Positions 32,283 through 42,660 of a DNA stretch of 64,000 bases are shown here, one piece after another. Both the position numbers and the translations under genes were made by a program. Numbering within the stretch: the first letter of the stretch is position 1; the number at the start of each line of letters is the position of its first letter. Below the pieces are notes generated by a model. That model was not told the origin of the DNA. It was given only the letters and a program-made list of their open reading frames with translations, and did not search any database. The DNA is from Trichopria drosophilae (Eukaryota; Arthropoda; Insecta; Hymenoptera; Diapriidae): the NCBI GenBank assembly GCA_030407085.1, contig CM059583.1, positions 89,348,001-89,412,000 on the forward strand, in the 5' to 3' direction.

Positions 32283-32575
32283 TGTTAGAAAATGAGTACA
32301 TTTGAAATTGCGTGCGCCACGCCAGAGTGCGATATAGTAAATAGTTGACATGTAAATGTATGCGTGATAGCGCTCGCGTGTCGCGACTAATTCAACACTT
32401 GGATATAGGATGAATGTGTGATTGATACATGCGCGATCGATGCGCATGTTCCCTCTCTCGCGTCCGAACCGTTGCTGAGGCAAGACGCCTCGTGTACATT
32501 TGTAAGTTTCAGTTTTGAATAAACTAAATTTAAGTTGCATTTAATCGAATATGAAAAATAATTATTTCTTCACAA
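32283..32575 (+). repeat. Copia 3' LTR
   Basis: Starts TGTTAGAAAATGAG right after a purine-rich tract, contains AATAAA (about 32517) and ends near CTTCACA. About 290 bp. No 5' partner recognised before 19822. Confidence 0.65.
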
Positions 32576-33064
32576 GTCTATCGTTTATTTTTAACAAATA
32601 CAAAACATACCATCATTATTCACATCGATGTAACGTAAAGCTATTTATTCGTCTATTAACAATTTTTTTCTTAAATATGCAGTCACAAAAAAGACTGTTC
32701 GGTAAAATCGTCGGGAAATGAACCAAGTATGGCTTTAAAAACTTTCTGCCAGTTTCATCACAATTGTGTTGATAAATCATTATTTCTCCCGACTCCACCG
32801 GAATGATCACATTCCGCGCCAGCAATGCGGGACGAAAGTGGCCGATTCCGCCGGGATGTCTCCGCGCATGCGCACTTCGTTTCCATTACTCGCTTGGGAA
32901 CGAAAGAGTGACGTTAGTGGGAGTAATGAGCGTGGAAGTAAGGATATTCCAGTGAAGTCGGGAAAATACGCCTCGCGGAAGGAAAGCGCGCGACCCTCGT
33001 GAACAGGCACTCGTGATCGCACGCTTTCTTCCCTTGAAGTGTAATATACTATTAATAAGTAAAA
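32576..33064. other. Unassigned; CpG-rich patch
   Basis: 32800-33020 is GC- and CpG-richer than its surroundings, just downstream (minus sense) of the BED-finger exon. No coding support. Confidence 0.35.
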
Positions 33065-33231
33065 TGTAACTTTCTTTCTTTATCAATACGGACAAAATAA
33101 TCCCATACGCAACTTTTCTTTCGTCGTCTGTTGGATCCACTGCTTTTTGCACCTTGCAGATCACCTGTGCCATTATCACTACTGGTAGTATTGTTTTTGT
33201 GAATACTGCTACTAGATTCTGTCGACATAGA
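33065..33231 (-). pseudogene. N-terminal exon of a BED-finger/hAT-type protein
   Basis: From an ATG at 33229-33231 (MSTESSSS) the frame is Ser/Asn-rich and then gives KKSCVWDYFVRIDKE, which is the aromatic first half of a BED zinc finger. The Cys and His ligand half is absent because the frame ends in TAA shortly after. The other half of such a finger, same strand, is at 18391-18080. A GT close after the motif could be a splice donor, but the simplest joins do not preserve both the phase and the usual finger spacing. Confidence 0.6.
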
Positions 33232-34072
33232 GCATCCGAAATTACTTTAATGCCAATTAAAGTAATATAAATACTTAGGATTGGATTTCTAAATCCTGCA
33301 ATCTAGTACGTTCTAAATGGTCTGCACGCGTTAGAGCCTGTGTGGACGAATTAAATAAATGAACAAAAGCTTTCTACGAATAAAACAAATGATAGAACGT
33401 TTTTAAATAGCACGATTTTTAAAATGCTCGTAAAATAAAAATACAGAGAACAATTTCGCGTTTAATAAAAATTGTGCATGTCTTTGAATCTACTCATTAG
33501 TTTTTATTTAGAAATCGGATGTGATATATCCAACAGGAACGTTCACGCAGGCGTAGTATGTTGAGGGTTATATTATCCTCAGCCGTTTTGAAATTTAAAT
33601 CTGCCAATATAGTATTTCACACTCGACAGTGAAATTTCCTCTAAAAATACTAGATAATAAACGTTTTATTACACAAATTTTGAAAACGACTCAAAGAGAT
33701 AGAATAAGTTATACATTTCTTAAAATGAAAATTATGCTAAAATTTAAATTTCCGTGTTTAGTAGTTCTCATTTCTGCGAAAAAATTAAGAAAATATGTTT
33801 CCTATAATATATCTATATAAGAGAAATTATTTTGTAAACATTCAGACGATAGCAGCAAAAATATTCAAAATAGGATCTCACTTGATCTGTCACAACTTTG
33901 ATTAAATTTTTGTAATTTCTAATTATTTTCAATTATTCATAGAACTATGTAGATTTACAAATATATGTAAACTTACAATTTTATAATTATCGATTATATG
34001 TATTAGTGGAGTCAAACTAGACGGGAAACTAGCGTTATCTCGTAACCGGTTCAACCAACATGAATTTTAGCG
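33232..34072. other. AT-rich sequence, nothing recognised
   Basis: No family-like frame on either strand; the frame at 33629-33820 has no support. Confidence 0.4.
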
Positions 34073-34137
34073 TTTTTTTTTTAAATGTCACAAATTAAAA
34101 ATAGAAAAACCTTTATAGGTTAAAAATAGCCGGTCAG
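34073..34137 (+). repeat. Left terminal inverted repeat
   Basis: Pairs with 47644-47709; see the element entry. Confidence 0.85.
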
Positions 34138-34313
34138 TACAGGACAATTTTTTAAATGGAAAAAACTTAAATTAAACGATAAACCGATTCATAACACACT
34201 ACCGTGCATTATAACGTTTGTAATCCATAAATAATTATTTAAATAGAAGTCTATAAGTAAAAAAGCATTATTTTATTTGAAGCATACAATATATATAAAC
34301 ATTTTCACATCAT

Positions 34314-34625
34314 TCATTCATTTTCTACATCATTATCTACATCATTTTCTTCCATAATTATAGGTTCGCAGTTTGTACAATTTTTGCCAAAACAGTGCAA
34401 ACAGGCTTCTGTGCAGAATAAGCCTGTTTTTCTGCATCCGCAATTTCCGCTGCATCCTGCTTTGCACTTGCAAAAGATTACATTTAGCAAATCTTGAGGA
34501 GCAGGTTCTTCACCCATTGATTTTGGTGTTAAAAATTTACCAGGCATCCATCCCCATTGCGTTGGCAACAAATAATTTCCAAGCCATAATTGGACTACGA
34601 GGTACACTTTCTTCAAGTGTTCCAA
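34314..34625 (-). pseudogene. C-terminal CXC zinc-motif part of the transposon protein
   Basis: A cysteine-rich block CKCKAGCSGNCGCRKTGLFC, then CLHCFGKNCTNC, has the spacing of a CXC (tesmin/TSO1-like) motif. It is followed by an acidic tail. This arrangement after a 'GCDTTSAF' region is known to me from a large uncharacterised family repeated in many invertebrate genomes. The frame is separated from the nuclease part by an AT-rich inserted palindrome (34766-34907). Confidence 0.7.
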
Positions 34626-34765
34626 AGCTGTATCTTCAGTGCGTGGTAAATTGGCTAAATTAACCCGACTGTCCTTTGAAATAGCGGCCTTGAAATATTT
34701 ATACTTGTAATAAATAAATAAATGTAAAAGTTATAGCGACCGATAATACATTAAAATGAAACTTA

Positions 34766-34907
34766 CAGTTTTTTCGGGTTACGGTCTTCTTTATTACATA
34801 TAATTTTTTTTTTAATTATTTCTTTTTTTAAATATATTTTATAAAAATATATTTTTTTAAAAAATATATAAAATAAAGAAGACCGTAAATCGAAAAAATT
34901 GAAAGTT
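34766..34907. repeat. AT-rich palindrome inside the transposon gene
   Basis: TTACGGTCTTCTTTATT (about 34782) and its complement (about 34868) with flanking TTTTTTCG make arms of about 36 bp; probably a small insertion. Confidence 0.75.
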
Positions 34908-35623
34908 TAATTTATACCTGTAGTGATTTAAGTCAATTTCAGATTGGTGCGCTCCATATAAAGCCAGAGTACACAGCACACCTTCATTAAAGATATTTTC
35001 TATAGTTTGCTTCTCTTGTTTGAAAACTTCAGCAGCCTCTTGTAAACATGTTCGAGTTTCAAACATATTCACAAATTTATTTTTTCCTTTATTAAAGAAC
35101 GCCGAGGTCGTATCACAGCATGTAAAAGCGTGTAAAAAAAGCACATGTCGTTTGCAATTTGGTAATTCATCTAGACTAGTCGATGAATAAACTCTTTGTG
35201 ACACTTTTCCTTTACCGGGTTTTAAAAAATATATTTCCTTTCCATTTGGCGTGTGGCGTCAAGGCTATCAATAGAACAAGGACATCAATATCCTCAGCCA
35301 CTACAACGAAGTTGGAAGAATGCGAATCAATTACTGTGGTTACAATCAGTCGATCGGCATCACCGTCTGCTTGTTTCGAAGAAATACTATGTTCGGTTAA
35401 ATACTGTCTCAGTTTAGTTATAAGCCTTGCTTTATTGTTGGGGTTGGAAAGAAACTTATCTTGAGTCACTTTCAGCTGCATATCTTCTTCGAAAGCATAA
35501 TCTAGCGATGAGTTTTTCAGAGTTCGACGGTTTCTTTCTGCTGCTTTAATGGTTTCTGTTTCATATCCATCAAATACGATTGTTACGTTATTGCCGTAAT
35601 TTCTGATGATATATCTGATGTAA
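34900..35623 (-). pseudogene. FEN/PIN-like nuclease region of the transposon protein
   Basis: In order on the minus strand: VTIVFDGYETETIKAAERNR, then ADGDADRLIV, then VVVAEDIDVLVLL, then LHAFTCCDTTSAFFNKGK. The Asp/Glu-rich motifs and their order are those of FEN1/XPG-type 5' nucleases (FDG...K...R; E/D-A-D; EDxDVL; GCD). The family usually has GCD where this copy has CCD. A frameshift in a T-run near 35208 splits the region. About 40 residues expected at its N-terminal side are missing at the insertion junction (35624). Function in transposition is inferred only from context. Confidence 0.65.
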
Positions 35624-35964
35624 CCCGCGTAGAAATTTTCGGTACGGCATCAGTATGGCTCGAGTATTGGAAAGAGTACGGCTAAGTATTGGGAAGAGTA
35701 TGGCTATGATATGGGTGTTGTATGCCCGTTGTTTGGGTCCAGGTATATGGGATAAGTCTGGCGTATGAGTGTTATCCATACTATTGCTAGACTACTTCCG
35801 AGTGGGTGCCAAACTCTTTCAAGACTTTATTTTGATGTAAAAAAAAATAAATTTAAACATTTTTTAAATTTATAAATATTTTATATTAAAGTCTCGTATT
35901 GTCCATTTAAATTTAACCTATTTTCTTACAATTTTTAACGCTCGCAGATAAATTAAAAAAACCT

Positions 35965-36030
35965 TTCGCTTCGGGGGATTTCAACCGGCGACCCTATCAT
36001 CGCAAAGCATGCACGCTAACTACTACGCTA
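35965..36030 (-). ncRNA. tRNA-like sequence with A and B boxes, left arm
   Basis: Minus strand: TAGCGTAGTAG (A box like), then GGTTGAAATCC (B box, 35976-35986). The T-stem pairs poorly, so it is tRNA-derived and not a working tRNA. Confidence 0.55.
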
Positions 36031-36250
36031 TGCCCTATGTTACGAAATAAAATTTCAGAACTTGTATATTAAGATCGTAGATAGTCAATTTTTTGTATAG
36101 ACATATTTCCCGTATCTCTGGCCATATGTTCTAAGGTAATTAAACATTTAAAAAATTTTTTATTTTACATATTTGCAAATTTCGTTTGGGGGTATGTATT
36201 GATTTGCTCGAGGTCGTCCCCCTTATCGATACACCCCCAAATTTTGACAG

Positions 36251-36984
36251 ATTTCCCGTATCTACTACCGTTCTCGAGATATTTTGGAATTTTGAATATT
36301 CCAAATTTTGCAAATTTTTAGTAACCGCTTGCATGCAATATTATCAAACCCATTGTTGGTAGGCTCCAATTTTAAAACTATTATTTTACGATACTATTAT
36401 TAAATCATGAAAATATGTCACATTCTATCATGAAAAAACGCTACCATCGTAATCAATACAAAGCAGCTATTAATATATTATAATTTATTGACTTATTTTT
36501 CGTGAAAATGTGAAAATCGTAACAAATTGTACACAAATTGTACACAAATTGTACACAAATTGTACACAAATCGGAAAATCTGCAACTATTTTTTAAAAAC
36601 AGATTGCTTTTTATATTTTTAATTTTATTGGATGATTATAATTCTTTTACGACATAACTTACATTAATATTATTTTAATTTTAAAAGCTTGCGAAAATAT
36701 AATATTACATCTTTTATACATAATTTTGGACTTATTTCTGCAAAGTTCTGTGTTACAAAAAGGTCATAACTCAATTAACTATAATCGTACTGAGTAAATT
36801 TAATTAAATTTCATATAAATATTTTTTGATTTCGGAATATTGTAAAAGTGTATAAGATTCTTTGATTGTAGAATTAATGAAATAATTATTTATTCAAGGA
36901 GACGAATAACGCTACATTACTGAATAAAATTTCTTAGTTTTTTGGAACATGCATGTATAAAAACATATTCAGAAACACTGATTA
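36251..36984. other. Loop of the inverted-repeat element
   Basis: AT-rich, non-coding. It holds an 11-bp tandem repeat at 36522-36572. Confidence 0.6.
36522..36572. repeat. 11-bp tandem repeat ACAAATTGTAC, about 4.5 copies
   Basis: Four perfect copies and a partial one; TTGTACACAA at each junction is palindromic. Confidence 0.9.
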
Positions 36985-37047
36985 GAAAGACTGACAAAAT
37001 TCGGGGGTGTATCGATAAGGGGGACGACCTCGAGCAAATCAATACAG

Positions 37048-37541
37048 TGTTACGTGGATTGATTTCGATTCATTTTTTATCTTTATTATTAATAATTTTC
37101 TTAAATCAGATTATATACACTATTCTATATTTACCATTATATTCCAACATCTCACTCGATTATGATATTCAAAGTATGAAAAGACACTACGTTTTATTAA
37201 CACTATCGAAAAATACTTTATTGTGTAGATCCTCAGTGACGAGCTCCGGCTCATGTCGCTTCCTGGACACAAGTGAACAGTTGACGAAAAAGGTCGTTGT
37301 GTCTTTTCAACTTTTAGAACGTTCGCGAATACCACCGAATTTGACATTCCGCGAAACATTACTAAATGTCAACGGTGACAGCTCGTTCGAATATCAAATT
37401 ATTATACAATATCAATACAACTAAACCTAAACTCATACACTCATACAACGCTCGCTTGCTACTCTCCAAATACACAAAGATAGCATTAACTTTTAAACGG
37501 ACCGAATATATTATATCTCGCAATTAAAGCGGTACGTAACA
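37048..37541 (-). repeat. G2 3' LTR
   Basis: 494 bp, TGTTACGT...ACGTAACA. By eye it differs from the 5' LTR by 6 substitutions and two indels (2 and 8 bp), roughly 1.2% substitution divergence. Confidence 0.95.
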
Positions 37542-37553
37542 ATCCTCCCTTCT
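37542..37553 (-). promoter_or_regulatory. G2 polypurine tract
   Basis: On the minus strand AAGAAGGGAGGAT lies immediately before TGTTACGT of the 3' LTR: the plus-strand priming site. Confidence 0.88.
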
Positions 37554-38077
37554 TGAGAACTCGACGTCCTCGTCGAATAAGATAAAAATTTCATCTTCTC
37601 TTCTCTTTTTTTTTTATTTCATTTTATTTATTTATTTTTTTAACCATGGATTGTTGCTATTATATTCTGTTCAATACAAAATTACATGAAATCCCGCATT
37701 ATACGTTGTAACAACAAAAATTATTATATACATAAAAAAAAGAATAAAACGATTTGCTCGACGTTTTGGCAGAAGTTTCAAGATCATTAAGACATGACGG
37801 GTATCTAACATAGTACAAAAGTACATGTCATTCTTAATATTTGGTTACTTCTTGAAAATCTGAAATAAAATAAAGATTACAGAAAGTATAGATACTGAGA
37901 CGGGGACATTTCACAAAACAGAAGTATGTCTAGTATATTTACTTTAGAATGGTAGAAAATCTTCATGAATAATAATTGTTATGCCATGATGATACATAAA
38001 ATATTGAGCTGTAGGAAAATAAATACATTAGGACGGGGATAATTCACAAAATCAAAATATGTCCGAATGTATTCACC
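37554..38077 (-). other. 3' untranslated region of G2 after the captured gene
   Basis: No coding region. It may include 3' UTR sequence brought in with the captured gene. Confidence 0.5.
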
Positions 38078-39324
38078 TTATATACGTGGAGATTTCCGAA
38101 CATAGTGGATATCAAGAAGAAAATTTTTCCTATCCCTCTTACGATGGCGAGCTTCTGTTCCTCCTAAATATAAGGACAAGAGAGTGCTTCTGTCAAACAT
38201 ACGCAGCGATTCATAGGCGCAGTTCACAACTTCCCTACCAACATTAATACATCCTTCAATATCCAGGTGACATAAATGAGGTGATGATCGCGGGCTTCGA
38301 AAGTGCACAATGTCAAGGAGGAGTATAAGAAGGTGGCAGCGATATTAGGTCGAAGCATCGACATCCTCAGTATTTCCAATTTATTTAAATTCGAGAGCGG
38401 CTCTAGCGCAAAATCATCGCGAATATTTGAACATCCCGTGATGTCCAAGATCTTAAGCATGGATAAATTTCGACCAACTCCGCTAACGAAAACATCATCC
38501 ACCAAAGGACAAAATCTGAGCTCCAGAATTTGTAAATTTGTACAAGTTGAAGTCTTCTTCGGTCCTTCGATTCCTAATAGGACATTGGGAAGCTCAAAAA
38601 ACGGGACAGCATCGGCCGAATTCGCCTCTTCGCCATTCCTTTCCTCTTCATTCATCCCATTATTTATCCCTAATCCTGGTACTTTGAGAGAGCGTAAAGC
38701 TCCTGGGTTATTACAATTTGCTAGAGCTTCAAGAATATTAGGACCATTCAAAGTTCTTCCTTTAACTATGATTAACTCCTCTAAATGTTCTTGAGTTTTC
38801 AAAAATAAAGTCAGCTCTGAGGAAATCAATCGTTCACAGTTATCGATCTGCAACCGTGTTAACTGGAGATTTGATCCATTAAAACACTTTCCGGTTACTT
38901 GTGAAGCCGAAAAAGTGACACTCTTTATCTGCATGTTTTCACAAAATATCCGGTGCAGATCGTTTTCGATGGGTCCGGTTGTATCACCCAAAACAAGACT
39001 TCGCAACTGCTTTGCTCTCTCACCCAAAATTATAAATGTAGTGGGTCGAATAACTACTCCGGCCAGATCAAGATGTTCAAGTCTAGGGCAATGTGTAGCT
39101 ATGATGAAACCTACTTGTGACGGAAATTACAACGTTGTTACCCACCTATATGACGCGATAGCCCCGTCTTGCCACCTTCTTGACACTCTTTCAAGACAAG
39201 CTCGATCCGGAAATGAAAGATATGAAGCTATCATAACTATGCATTCTACAGGTAGAATACTAGCGAGTTCTTCTTGTATTTCATCTTCGATGCGAGCTTT
39301 TCTTAAAGAACCACAAAATTCCAA
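38078..39324 (-). pseudogene. Captured F-box/leucine-rich-repeat gene in the env position of G2
   Basis: ASILPVECIVMIASYLSF followed by ACLERVSRRW is an F-box, the Skp1-binding motif of SCF ubiquitin ligases. Leucine-rich repeats follow (CPRLEHLDLAG, LQLTRLQIDNC, LQILELRFCPLVDD, LKILDITGCSNIRDD, LCHLDIEGCINVGRE). The frame is broken by an in-frame TAA at about 39127-39129, between F-box and LRRs, and by a frameshift near 38300 before the last repeat. No intron-like interruption is seen. Its place between integrase and polypurine tract, inside matched LTRs, shows it moved with the element. In the cell such a protein would select substrates for ubiquitination; the donor gene is not identified. 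Confidence 0.85.
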
Positions 39325-39569
39325 GAATCAGCGGGTTTAATGACGAGTTTACGTTTATGAAGGATATATGGACATTGATTACTCCTTTCCAGGACTCGAA
39401 GGGCCTGTTCAGGAGTAGCAAACGTTATAAACGCTATATTGCCAGTAGCTCGCTTATGTACGTAAGCATTTACAACTCCCTCATCCTTAAATTGAGAAAT
39501 AAGATATTTACTCGTCGTATAAGGTGCCAATCGGGATAGAAACAATTGATTAATTCGTGACGTATCCAT
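39303..39569 (-). pseudogene. Captured RNA-recognition-motif ORF preceding the F-box part
   Basis: 88 residues from ATG 39569. INQLFLSRLAP is an RNP2-like strand and GNIAFITFATPEQALRVLE an RNP1-like strand with the following helix, in RRM order; small, SLIRP-like in size. It ends at 39303 and overlaps the F-box ORF (39324) in another frame. Either one RRM-F-box-LRR protein was broken by a one- or two-base indel, or two neighbouring ORFs were captured together. The start lies about 65 bp after the integrase stop. Confidence 0.75.
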
Positions 39570-39633
39570 CTATTAAAGAAAAGGAACAAAACAAAAAAAT
39601 ATAAATAAATAAATTATTTTTCAACACATCATT

Positions 39634-40668
39634 TTAATCGTTAGAAATTATCTTAACTTTATCAACGTGTTTGATAAATCTTTTTCCATTTTCATCTTGC
39701 AAGATTAAATTATTTTTGTCTAAAACGTCAACAATTTTATAATTTCCCTTATATTTCGGTTGAAATTTCCCTGGTTTAGGCTCTATCATAATTCGAACAT
39801 TATCTCCTATTTTTCCTTTAAAACTGTTACATTTGAGATCATACCTCATTTTAGATTTGTTTTTTGCTAAAATGAAGTTTTTGCCTGCTAAAATCTGCAT
39901 TTCGGTAAATCGTGAAATTAAATCAGACAAATAATTATTATAAGTTATAAAGCCGTCATTATCAGGGAATAAACTTGGGCATCTGGCCACTCTCCCGAAT
40001 ACTAACTCAAACGATGTAAAGTTTGTAGCTTCGTGAACTGATGTATTATAAGAAAATGTAGCAAATAGTACGAGCATGTCCCAGTCCGTATATTTATCGA
40101 GGTAATGACTAATATATTCAGTTAAAACAATATGACTTTTTTCTAAACTTTCGTTGGTTTGAGGTCGATATCCTGATGTCGTAAGAGGAGTTATTTTAAA
40201 AATTCGCATTAAGGCTTTCATCAACTTTCCAATAAAACTAGCACCTCTATCTGTTAGTGTAACTCTAGGAGCTCCATATAAAAGTATAAATCTAGTTACT
40301 AAAGCATGCGCAATTGTCTTTGCTTTTATATTAGGTACCGGTACTGCAACACAATATTTGGTCAGATTGTCCTGCATTGTTATGATATATTTGTTCCCGG
40401 TAGGTGTTATGGGTAAGGGACCGACAGCATCTAATGAAATTTTTTCAAACGCATTTATCGGAGTGTCTGTAATAATCATGGGCTCTCTCACTTTCGATCT
40501 AACTAATTTCATATTTTGACAACTCTTACATGTTCTAATATAATTTTGGACATCATTTCGTAATCCGGGCCAATAAAATTTTTCTCTAATTCTCCGGTAT
40601 GTTTTAGTGACTTCTTTATGTCCTCCAATTAAACTGTCATGATTTTCTGAAATTATTTCTATTCGCAT
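39634..40668 (-). CDS. G2 integrase, complete
   Basis: 344 residues. The zinc-binding N-terminus has His10, His17, Cys47 and Cys50. The catalytic core has Asp80 (SLDAVGP), Asp140 (TLTDRGA) and Glu176 (ESLEKSH), with 35 residues between the last two. YNTSVHEATNFT and the C-terminal FQPKYKGNYKIVDV (GPY/F-like) follow. The frame continues upstream of the Met, as expected for part of a Pol polyprotein. Intact in reading frame, unlike the rest of pol. Confidence 0.93.
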   Translation of the reverse strand: MRIEIISENHDSLIGGHKEVTKTYRRIREKFYWPGLRNDVQNYIRTCKSCQNMKLVRSKVREPMIITDTPINAFEKISLDAVGPLPITPTGNKYIITMQDNLTKYCVAVPVPNIKAKTIAHALVTRFILLYGAPRVTLTDRGASFIGKLMKALMRIFKITPLTTSGYRPQTNESLEKSHIVLTEYISHYLDKYTDWDMLVLFATFSYNTSVHEATNFTSFELVFGRVARCPSLFPDNDGFITYNNYLSDLISRFTEMQILAGKNFILAKNKSKMRYDLKCNSFKGKIGDNVRIMIEPKPGKFQPKYKGNYKIVDVLDKNNLILQDENGKRFIKHVDKVKIISND

Positions 40669-41017
40669 ATTTTCAGGAGAAATTTGTATACTACCTCTAC
40701 ATATTATAATTTTAATTTTTATCGAATAAAAATATTCATATAATAATTTAAATAGACTTTCATTTGAATTTATTTCTAAAAAGTCTCCAATTTCCGATAT
40801 TCTAAACGATTATATATTTAAACTACAGAATACTTCTTTTAAATTTTGCAATTCTATTCTTAAATTTTCCTTTAAGATATTATCATAATGATAATACTTG
40901 ACCTACTTTTGGTTTTAATGTTTTAAATTCATCTGCATTCAAAATACTTAAATCTGATAAAATTTTCGAAATTGGTGTTACCAATTCACAGTCTCCTGAG
41001 ATAAAATGTACATAATT
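40669..41017 (-). pseudogene. G2 macro-domain-like remnant
   Basis: HFISGDCEL (near 41000) resembles the CISEDC motif of TARG1/OARD1-like macro domains. KVGQV and, after a frameshift at about 40884 and a TAA near 40818, FRISEIGDFLE and LYEYFYSIKIKIII continue the same block order as in G1, directly before the integrase finger. Broken here. Confidence 0.5.
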
Positions 41018-42499
41018 ATCCTTACTAAAAGTAAAATTTTCTTTTACATAGCTTAAATTTTTATTAATACTATCTACCCCTTCGTTTAGTAACTTATGAT
41101 CATTATCGGTGCATTCATGTATTTGTAACTTACTAGAATTATCGACAAAATTAGAAGGAATTAAAATTCTAGGACGCATAACGTTTTTAAACTCCTCAGT
41201 TCCTCCCTTCTTAAGATTTTTCTTATCTTGTATAGTTCTGCAATTATTTTCATCTAAAGGAGTAGATAAAGCTATAGGTTTTGGCGTATGTTGCGGCGTC
41301 ATTATGCACGTATATGGAATAGGGTTGTTTAAAATACGATCATCTATTATCAAAGGTCGGTATCCAGTTAAAAATTCCGTTTCGCAATTTTCATCGATAA
41401 CGTTTAAATCAGGATTAAAGTTCGTTTCTGGGTATTGAATCGATTTTCCTGTATTCTTTCCTTCTAAAAGAATTTCATTGCCTTGAATAATTTTAAAATT
41501 TTGGTTTTCACTTGTTTTTTTAGTTGTGGGTAATGACTGCATTCCCCTAGATTTTAAAATATTCTTTTCTATGTCCGATATAGGGACATATCCTCGACCG
41601 CGAATCGAATCATCCAAAAGATCAAAAGACTCTCGCAATTCTCGGAGATTTAACGAAATTGAATCCGAATTTTTAGAAACTGTTTTATCGTCATCGGAAT
41701 AATCACTTTCATTGTCATTTTCGTTATCAGTCAAATTAAAAGAGATAGGCGAGTTTTCTTCAATATCTATGTCACTTGACATTTCCCCAAAAACAGTAGT
41801 ACAATTTTCCTCTTGAATCGGGGTTTTACACATAACCTCTTGATGAGCATTTGATTCTAGATTAGGAAAAGCACTTTTCCGTTTCTGAAGAATTGGAGGT
41901 TTCTGTAGTTCATCGTTTAATTCTGATTCGACTATATCTGAAACTGAATCAATTTTATTATTATTTGATGTTGTCTGAATTGATTGTCTAATTTTGTTAT
42001 CATTTGATCTTGTTCTACTAGCAATGGCATTGACGTCTATTGGAGCAGGGATCTTATTAGTTTTTGAACCTAACGGTCTACCAGGTTTTCTCTTAATTAA
42101 TTCCTTGTCATGACTATCATCTTTATTTTGACTGTCTGGAGGTGATTTACAATCTTTAGTCAACGGCACTAGAATTTTATCTCTTTTCTCAACTGGGTTT
42201 TTTGACAAAGCATTGTCCAGGAAACTTCCAGGAATATAATTTGTTATGCCGTTACAATTATTTCCTATTAAATTTTCCAAAAATTTAATCGGAGTTATTG
42301 GATTAGAAGCTAATATTAAGGTATTGTAATATAATGAAATAATTGCGAATTCCTTATCTAAATAATCTTTACCTAGTATCCCATCGCAATCTAATGGTAT
42401 AGCTGATGGAACTACATAAAGCTTTATATTACTATTTCCAAAAATTGTTGTTCTTATAGAACCCAATGTCTCAATTTTATAATCTGTTATTCCCTTCAA
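40883..42499 (-). CDS. G2 protease C-terminus fused to a low-complexity spacer; RT and RNase H absent
   Basis: 538 residues. The start has the second protease block CDGILGKDYLDKEFAII. Then comes a long Ser/Asn/Asp-rich spacer with an AT-hook-like KRKPGRPLGS and SRTRS, of the kind normally found after RNase H in related elements. No RT (no YLDD, no IDYR) or RNase H motif occurs. The simplest reading is a deletion joining the end of the protease to the post-RNase H spacer. The last 44 residues enter the macro-like region. Confidence 0.8.
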   Translation of the reverse strand: MKGITDYKIETLGSIRTTIFGNSNIKLYVVPSAIPLDCDGILGKDYLDKEFAIISLYYNTLILASNPITPIKFLENLIGNNCNGITNYIPGSFLDNALSKNPVEKRDKILVPLTKDCKSPPDSQNKDDSHDKELIKRKPGRPLGSKTNKIPAPIDVNAIASRTRSNDNKIRQSIQTTSNNNKIDSVSDIVESELNDELQKPPILQKRKSAFPNLESNAHQEVMCKTPIQEENCTTVFGEMSSDIDIEENSPISFNLTDNENDNESDYSDDDKTVSKNSDSISLNLRELRESFDLLDDSIRGRGYVPISDIEKNILKSRGMQSLPTTKKTSENQNFKIIQGNEILLEGKNTGKSIQYPETNFNPDLNVIDENCETEFLTGYRPLIIDDRILNNPIPYTCIMTPQHTPKPIALSTPLDENNCRTIQDKKNLKKGGTEEFKNVMRPRILIPSNFVDNSSKLQIHECTDNDHKLLNEGVDSINKNLSYVKENFTFSKDNYVHFISGDCELVTPISKILSDLSILNADEFKTLKPKVGQVLSL

Positions 42500-42660
42500 A
42501 ATATTTTATCATCAATATTCATTTCTGATTCTAAATTTAATGATTTTAATTTAATAACAGATACTTCTGGTCCTGTATCAACTAAAAAGATTCCTGGATT
42601 TTTCCTAAAATCGACACTCTCAACAGCTACTTTCAACGCATTCGTAGCCATATTTACTAT
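42500..42660 (-). pseudogene. G2 protease N-terminal part
   Basis: FLVDTGPEVSVIKL is the retropepsin active site (Asp codon 42577-42579). A one-base frameshift at about 42500 separates it from the ORF holding GILGKDYL. Confidence 0.85.

Noticed and set aside
32886..33179. 97-codon minus ORF next to the BED exon
   Set aside because: Overlaps the BED-type frame in a different register and resembles nothing known.
38303..38794. Plus-strand ORF of 163 codons opposite the LRR region
   Set aside because: Antisense shadow of the LRR coding sequence.
38224..39569. F-box/LRR region as an ordinary host gene in its native place
   Set aside because: It is enclosed by matched LTRs and a target duplication together with gag and integrase, lacks introns, and is broken in three places.
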